DNA from: Stephanodiscus triporus
Lineage: Eukaryota > Bacillariophyta > Thalassiosirophyceae > Thalassiosirales > Thalassiosiraceae
Length of the DNA stretch: 11,300 nt
Assembly (NCBI GenBank): GCA_036939755.1
Contig: JALLAZ010001003.1
Coordinates: 1 to 11,300, forward strand
Reading direction: 5' to 3'
Shown: positions 7,890 to 11,300 of the stretch, in pieces
How the letters are laid out: each line of letters opens with the position of its first letter
Numbering within the stretch: position 1 is the stretch's first letter
Notes under the pieces: generated by a model
What the model was told of the DNA's origin: nothing
Database searches by the model: none
Seen by the model: the letters and a program-made list of their open reading frames with translations, nothing else
Made by a program: the position numbers and the translations under genes

Positions 7890-9288
7890 NGAGGGGGGGG
7901 GGGGGGGGGGGGGGGGGGAGGGGGTGTCTTCGCGAAGAACGCTCCATCCATCCCCCCGACTCCTCCCTCCCCCCCCCCCGACTCGAAATCGTGGTTGTTC
8001 TTTCGGAAAGCGATCGAAATTCTAAAAAAATGCGTGAGTCAGCCGGTCGACGCCATCTTCGTTTGTTGCGGCGGCGGCGGCATGCTCGCGGGCATCGCCG
8101 CGTACGTCAAGCACGTACGACCGTCCGTGAGGGTGTACGGCGTCGAGGCCGCGGACGCCGCGGGCATGACCGCGTCTCTCGTCGCCGGGAAGGTCGTCAC
8201 TCTTCCGTCGGTGGGGCTGTTCGCGGACGGCGCGGCGGTGAAGACCATCGGGACTGAGACTTTCAGGCTCTGTCGGAAGTACGTCGACGGGATGGTGACC
8301 GTGGATACCGATCAGATATGCAACGCCATCAAGCTTGCTTACAACGATGCGTGAGTAGCGTATCGGTTGTTTTTTTTTTATCGTTACTCGGTCTCGAAAG
8401 ATTTGGGAATAAGCGCGAACGCACACAACCGCGCGCGCACACACGTCTAAATGATAATTCCTCTCTATGTCGTCGTCGTCGTTCGTTCGCGTTCGCACGC
8501 CAGGCGCGTAATTCTCGAGCCGGCGGGCGCCCTCGCGGTCGCGGGCCTGAAGAAATACGTCGAGGAGAACAACGTCTCCGGATCAACCTTCGTCGCCATA
8601 ACCTCCGGCGCCAACATGGACTTTAATCGGCTGCGGGTTGTCTCCGAGCGCGCCGACGACTCCGAGCGTACGCTCATGGTGACGATTCCAGAGACCCCAG
8701 GGACATTCCGCGTCATGTACGCGAAGATATGGCCGAGGAACGTCACCGAATTCACCTACCGCTTCAACACGGAGCGGGAGGCCACGGTTTTGGTGTCGTT
8801 CCAGCCCCTGCCGCACGTCGAGAATGACTTTGCGAGGGTGATGGAAGACTTTCGGGCAGAAAACTTTCCGTGCACGGATCTGAGCAACAACGAGTTGGCT
8901 AAAACGCACATCCGTCACCTCGCCGGCGGTAGATCGAATGCGCCTCACGAACGATTGTTTCGGTTTCACTTCCCGGAGGTATGTCGCAGCAGTCTTTTAT
9001 TGCTTCGTCTTCTTTATTCATTGGAAACCTTGTTTATTCTTTTTTTTGTTTACGAACTCTCTTCAGTCTCCTGGTGCACTACAGCGTTTCTTGGACGCAC
9101 TCGACATGAAGTGGAATATTTCCCTCTTTCACTATAGAAACTACGGCGATGATTTTGGACGAGTGCTTGTCGGCATACAACAGAATAAGGGATTGGAATG
9201 CGAGGGGATGAACATCTTCTTGAAGGAACTGGGATATAAGTACATCGAGGAAACAGACAATCCTGCTTATTCGAAATTCCTGCGATAG
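6545..9288 (+). CDS. ilvA: Threonine dehydratase (biosynthetic, two ACT-like domains), 5 exons
   Basis: Exons 6545-6916, 7252-7648, 8011-8350, 8504-8978 and 9067-9288 join through GT-AG introns into 601 aa. The ATG is the first after an in-frame TAA. The enzyme is PLP-dependent and converts threonine to 2-oxobutanoate plus ammonia, the first step to isoleucine. Seen: SFKIRGAYNKM with the PLP lysine K144, SAGNHAQG (168-175), the GGGG phosphate-binding loop (277-280), ATPSIK, HPFDD, GLFADGAAV, TSGAN (403-407), then two C-terminal ACT-like units (about 425-500 and 519-595, the second starting ERLFRFHFPE). In this family these units bind isoleucine (inhibitor) and valine (activator). Residues 1-85 are low-complexity Arg/Thr/Ala-rich. 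The start, MWRRPAFAAVVVG, suits a mitochondrial or plastid transit peptide, but the destination is unclear. Splice phases are 0, 1, 2 and 0, and each junction restores family consensus. Intron 2 contains an N. A Copia element converges on its 3' end. Confidence 0.93.
6917..7251 (+). other. Threonine dehydratase intron 1 (335 bp)
   Basis: The donor is GTGAGA at 6917 and the acceptor CAG ends at 7251. The join reads GLSR|LLDNTVLLK, the expected family sequence. The intron carries G-runs at about 6980-7001, a C/T-rich patch at 7038-7085, and a (TAA)n/(AAT)n run at 7221-7248 right before the acceptor, where a pyrimidine tract would be expected. The frame stays open through most of the intron, so an automated caller could wrongly retain it. 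Confidence 0.85.
7649..8010 (+). other. Threonine dehydratase intron 2 (362 bp as assembled)
   Basis: The donor is GTGAGA at 7649 and the acceptor AAAG ends at 8010. The join reads GQGTI-A-IEILKK, close to the bacterial GQGTLALELL pattern, so nothing seems missing from the protein. The intron holds a T-rich tract ending TTTTTTTTTAG at about 7709-7719, an excellent-looking but internal acceptor. It also holds the C71-N-G tract at 7819-7918. Its true length is unknown because of that tract. Confidence 0.85.
7819..7918. repeat. C71 homopolymer, N, then G-rich homopolymer
   Basis: Bases 7819-7889 are 71 consecutive C. Position 7890 is N, followed by GA and 26 G (7893-7918). The N marks the junction of two complementary homopolymers. 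This most likely records two contig or read ends that failed in low-complexity sequence and were abutted. The length and even the continuity of this segment should not be trusted. Confidence 0.9.
8351..8503 (+). other. Threonine dehydratase intron 3 (153 bp)
   Basis: The donor is GTGAGT at 8351 and the acceptor GCCAG ends at 8503. The split codon GC|G restores AYNDA-RVILEPAGALAV, the family sequence. The intron contains a T9 run near 8370 and a CGT repeat near 8470-8480. Confidence 0.88.
8979..9066 (+). other. Threonine dehydratase intron 4 (88 bp)
   Basis: The donor is GTATGT at 8979 and the acceptor CTTCAG ends at 9066, behind a T-rich tract. The phase 0 join reads FHFPE|SPGALQRFL, inside the second ACT-like domain. 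This is the most canonical intron in the gene. Confidence 0.92.
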
Positions 9289-9591
9289 CATAGAGTTTGA
9301 ATGTCATTTTAATGTCGTCCTGTGCCCTCCACAAATTGTATGCTTTAGAGCCCTTTGCAGGTCTCAGGCCCAAAATGATTCTGATTCATCTACAACTTTA
9401 TCAGTGAAGTTTTCACACGTTCTCATGCCACGACCGCTGAAAGGAATAAAGAGAACTAGTAGATAAAAAGAACCCTGCCATATCGGGCATTGACAACCAC
9501 TGCGTTTGTTGAAAAGACGCCAAATCTGATGCTAGACGCATAACATTGTATCGTCAGATAATCTAAAATAAGTGAGCTCTCGCTCTTATTT
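9289..9591. other. Convergent 3' region between threonine dehydratase and Copia
   Basis: This 303-bp stretch holds the 3' UTR of threonine dehydratase (plus strand) and the 3' noncoding end of the Copia element (minus strand). The part nearest the pol stop (9502-9576) has homology with the other Copia copy, so much of the region may be element-derived. An AATAAA hexamer lies at 9445-9450 on the plus strand and could serve the threonine dehydratase transcript. I could not place the inner edge of the element. Confidence 0.45.
9502..9576 (-). repeat. Copia 3' noncoding homology (possible 3' LTR start)
   Basis: Read on the minus strand, this begins CTCACTTATTTTAG and runs through ATACAATGTTATGCG and TAGCATCAG to TTTTCAACAAACGC, matching 2655-2730. 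A purine-rich stretch precedes it (about 9577-9618), as a polypurine tract would. If the LTR begins with the usual TG, 9545 is a candidate. Without the 5' LTR this remains a hypothesis. Confidence 0.45.
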
Positions 9592-11298
9592 CTACTCTCT
9601 CGCTCCTCTCCCTTTGGACATTCCGACTGGCCACGTTGAACTTCCTAGCCTCGCTACTCCAAGGCTTCGCCCAGGTGTCCTACGTATGGCCTGTCTAGTG
9701 TCTGTCCGTCGGTTCCCATCTGGATTCCTGTTCTGCCCAACACACTCCTGCGGTGTCTTGAAGCTTGTCGAGATGACATTCTTCCATGACACCGTCTTCG
9801 GGCTAGGAACTGGAATCAGCTCCTCTTCTTCCGGCGGATCTTCATAGTTCACGTCACAATTCATTATCTCCGCCCTCATCAACCGAAATGCTATTCCTTG
9901 TAACGGCTTGGTCATTATGTCTGCCCACATCTCCTCGGTCGGACAATCCACAACCTTTATCTCTCCATCATCGACTCTGTCCTTGATGAAGAAGAACTTG
10001 GCTTTGATGTGCTTGGTTTTCTTCCCGCTTGACATCTTACCATTCTTAATCAATAGCTGAGTGCTGATATTGTCTTGATACAGTCCCACACACTCTGCAT
10101 CGTATCCCTGCGCCTGCATGAAATGTAGCGACCATAGCATTTCCGGCATGAACATATCCGCCGTCACCAGCTCCGTTTCCGTCGAACTCCTCGTGTTCAT
10201 CTTGAGTTTCCTCGAGTAGCTGGAGGTCGCTCCTCGTCCTAACGTGAACACTGCGCCTCCATGTCCCTTGCAATCCCAATGTGCATTATGCGATCCATCG
10301 ACATACCACTTAAGTACCGACATATTATCCACGGACAGTTTCAGCTTCAGATACTTGGTCCCGTTTAAGTATTTCAGAACTCGTTTCACCTTTCCCCAAT
10401 CGTCTTCGTCCGGACTCTTCACTCTCGTCGTGAGAAACGCTACTGCCGTTTGTATGTCGCGTCTTGCTCTTGTAGCCATGAACAACAGCTGAGCCACGGT
10501 GTGATGGAACGCCAACGCTTGCTCCTCGTTTAGCTTTCGCGCATCCTTCTCGTCCCTTATCACGAACAGTTTTTCGTGTGCCGGCGTCGCTGCTCGTCCT
10601 CTAATCAATTCAGGGAATTCGTCAATCACATTTTTTAGATACTTGATCATCGACACCTCCAGCGTCCCGTCGTCGCAGAACTCCATGTCAACCCCGAGAT
10701 AATCATGCTTCCTGCCTAGATGCATGCTCAGCCCCGATCCATATATCCTCGCCATGTAGCATGAAAACCTCGTTAACTCGAAGTCATCCTCGCAGGACGC
10801 CATCAGGTCATCCACGTGCCACACCACGGTCAATTGCTTTCCCGACCTCGTCTCCATGTTGGCCACGCACGGATCGTACGGGTTGACAACCAGCCCATAC
10901 CTCTCAAATTCCTTTCTCAGTTTTCTGTAGAAGAGCAAACTGGCCCTCATTAGACCGTACAGCGCCTTTTGCAGCTTCACATATAGAATTGGCGTACCCT
11001 TTTTGTCCGCCGTTACATATTTTCTGTATACTTCGGGCGCGATCTGCACCATCAAGTCGGCCAGCTCTCCCTTCAACACCATCACCACATCCTCATCCAC
11101 GTCTGTATTCACGAATGCGCTCGGCACGTCGTAGCATCTGACTTTCCTTCCTTCCTTCGCTGCGATAACCGCTGTGATGAAAGTTGATTCCGTTGATACG
11201 GTGGGTGATGCCGCATCCTCCTTCGGAATGTATGCGCGTTGGGGCGCCCCGTTGATGCACGCCCTCCCCTTGATGTCCCCCGTCCGTTTCTCCTTCAG
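9592..11298 (-). CDS. Copia retrotransposon pol (RT-RNase H), 5'-truncated by window edge
   Basis: An uninterrupted minus-strand frame of 568 residues enters from beyond 11300 (first codon CTG at 11298) and stops at 9592-9594. It is the C-terminal part of a Ty1/Copia polyprotein, which copies element RNA into DNA in virus-like particles. Reverse transcriptase: LKEKRTGDIKGRACINGAPQ, catalytic D57 in CYDVPSAFVN, LQKALYGLMRASLLFYRKL, catalytic D163-D164 in WHVDDLM, and HDYLGVDMEF. RNase H: D334 (YVDGSHN), E374 (SSTETEL), D409 (LYQDN) and D460 (WADIMTKPLQG), with the classic KHIKAKFFFIKDRV segment between. All catalytic acids are present, so this half could be active. Gag, protease and integrase, if present, lie to the right of the window. 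The motif style is close to diatom CoDi elements. No internal stop suggests recent insertion. The last residues (TPQECVGQ onward) are family-specific. Confidence 0.93.
   Translation of the reverse strand: MKEKRTGDIKGRACINGAPQRAYIPKEDAASPTVSTESTFITAVIAAKEGRKVRCYDVPSAFVNTDVDEDVVMVLKGELADLMVQIAPEVYRKYVTADKKGTPILYVKLQKALYGLMRASLLFYRKLRKEFERYGLVVNPYDPCVANMETRSGKQLTVVWHVDDLMASCEDDFELTRFSCYMARIYGSGLSMHLGRKHDYLGVDMEFCDDGTLEVSMIKYLKNVIDEFPELIRGRAATPAHEKLFVIRDEKDARKLNEEQALAFHHTVAQLLFMATRARRDIQTAVAFLTTRVKSPDEDDWGKVKRVLKYLNGTKYLKLKLSVDNMSVLKWYVDGSHNAHWDCKGHGGAVFTLGRGATSSYSRKLKMNTRSSTETELVTADMFMPEMLWSLHFMQAQGYDAECVGLYQDNISTQLLIKNGKMSSGKKTKHIKAKFFFIKDRVDDGEIKVVDCPTEEMWADIMTKPLQGIAFRLMRAEIMNCDVNYEDPPEEEELIPVPSPKTVSWKNVISTSFKTPQECVGQNRNPDGNRRTDTRQAIRRTPGRSLGVARLGSSTWPVGMSKGRGARE
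11127..11298 (-). mobile_element. Start of Copia element continuing beyond window
   Basis: The polymerase frame is open to the last complete codon in the window. The upstream residues (LKEKRTGDIKG, RAYIPKEDAASPTVSTES) are the conserved N-terminal part of the Copia reverse transcriptase domain. The element therefore extends right by at least the integrase and gag regions and a 5' LTR, none of which is visible here. Confidence 0.85.
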
Positions 11299-11300
11299 AA

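Noticed and set aside
7714..7947. Minus-strand frame with Gly and Pro runs
   Set aside because: It is simply the translation of the C/G homopolymer pair across an N.
6547..8025. 492-codon plus-strand open frame through exon 1, introns and the homopolymer
   Set aside because: Only 7252-7648 of it matches threonine dehydratase. The rest is out-of-frame exon 1, intron sequence and a poly-Pro run from the C tract, and it crosses the N.
8022..8498. Minus-strand frame opposite threonine dehydratase exon 3
   Set aside because: It is the antisense shadow of a well-conserved exon and includes the intron 3 complement; there is no domain.

Overview
The window is nuclear DNA from a eukaryotic alga, most likely a diatom (Thalassiosirales-like) or another stramenopile. 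I infer this from GT-AG introns, from Copia retrotransposon polymerases whose motifs resemble diatom CoDi elements, and from plant/algal-type housekeeping genes with long low-complexity, trinucleotide-repeat coding tails. The species is not certain. I see no prokaryotic operon, CRISPR array, rRNA or tRNA.

Layout. Bases 1-870 hold a decayed minus-strand fragment of a PA14-domain protein. About 898-2646 (+) is a heavily broken copy of a Copia polyprotein, with a short stretch of element-derived 3' noncoding DNA after it. From 2731 to 3446 there is no convincing gene. From 3447 to 9288 lies a GC-rich island with two genuine, divergently transcribed genes. One is an intronless DEAD-box-family RNA helicase (3447-6149, minus, 900 aa). 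The other is a five-exon threonine dehydratase (6545-9288, plus, 601 aa spliced). They share a 395-bp, relatively AT-rich 5' intergenic region. From 9591 down to about 9300 is Copia 3' noncoding DNA. From 9592 to the right edge, on the minus strand, is a second Copia polymerase that is uninterrupted and leaves the window.

How the parts relate. Threonine dehydratase commits threonine to isoleucine synthesis and carries the paired ACT-like domains used for feedback control. The helicase is an RNA-remodelling enzyme, perhaps organellar. The two are linked only by a shared upstream region. Both are flanked by relatives of one Copia family in opposite orientations: an old, deleted copy on the left and a much better preserved one on the right, which converges tail-to-tail on the 3' end of the threonine dehydratase gene.

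The most striking local anomaly is a run of 71 C, one N and a G-rich run inside intron 2 of threonine dehydratase. It looks like an assembly join but could also be a real homopolymer or hairpin locus. I found no clear evidence for a new multi-gene system. The observations worth a second look are the atypical helicase motifs, the divergent promoter, the intron anomalies and the two-age Copia pair.
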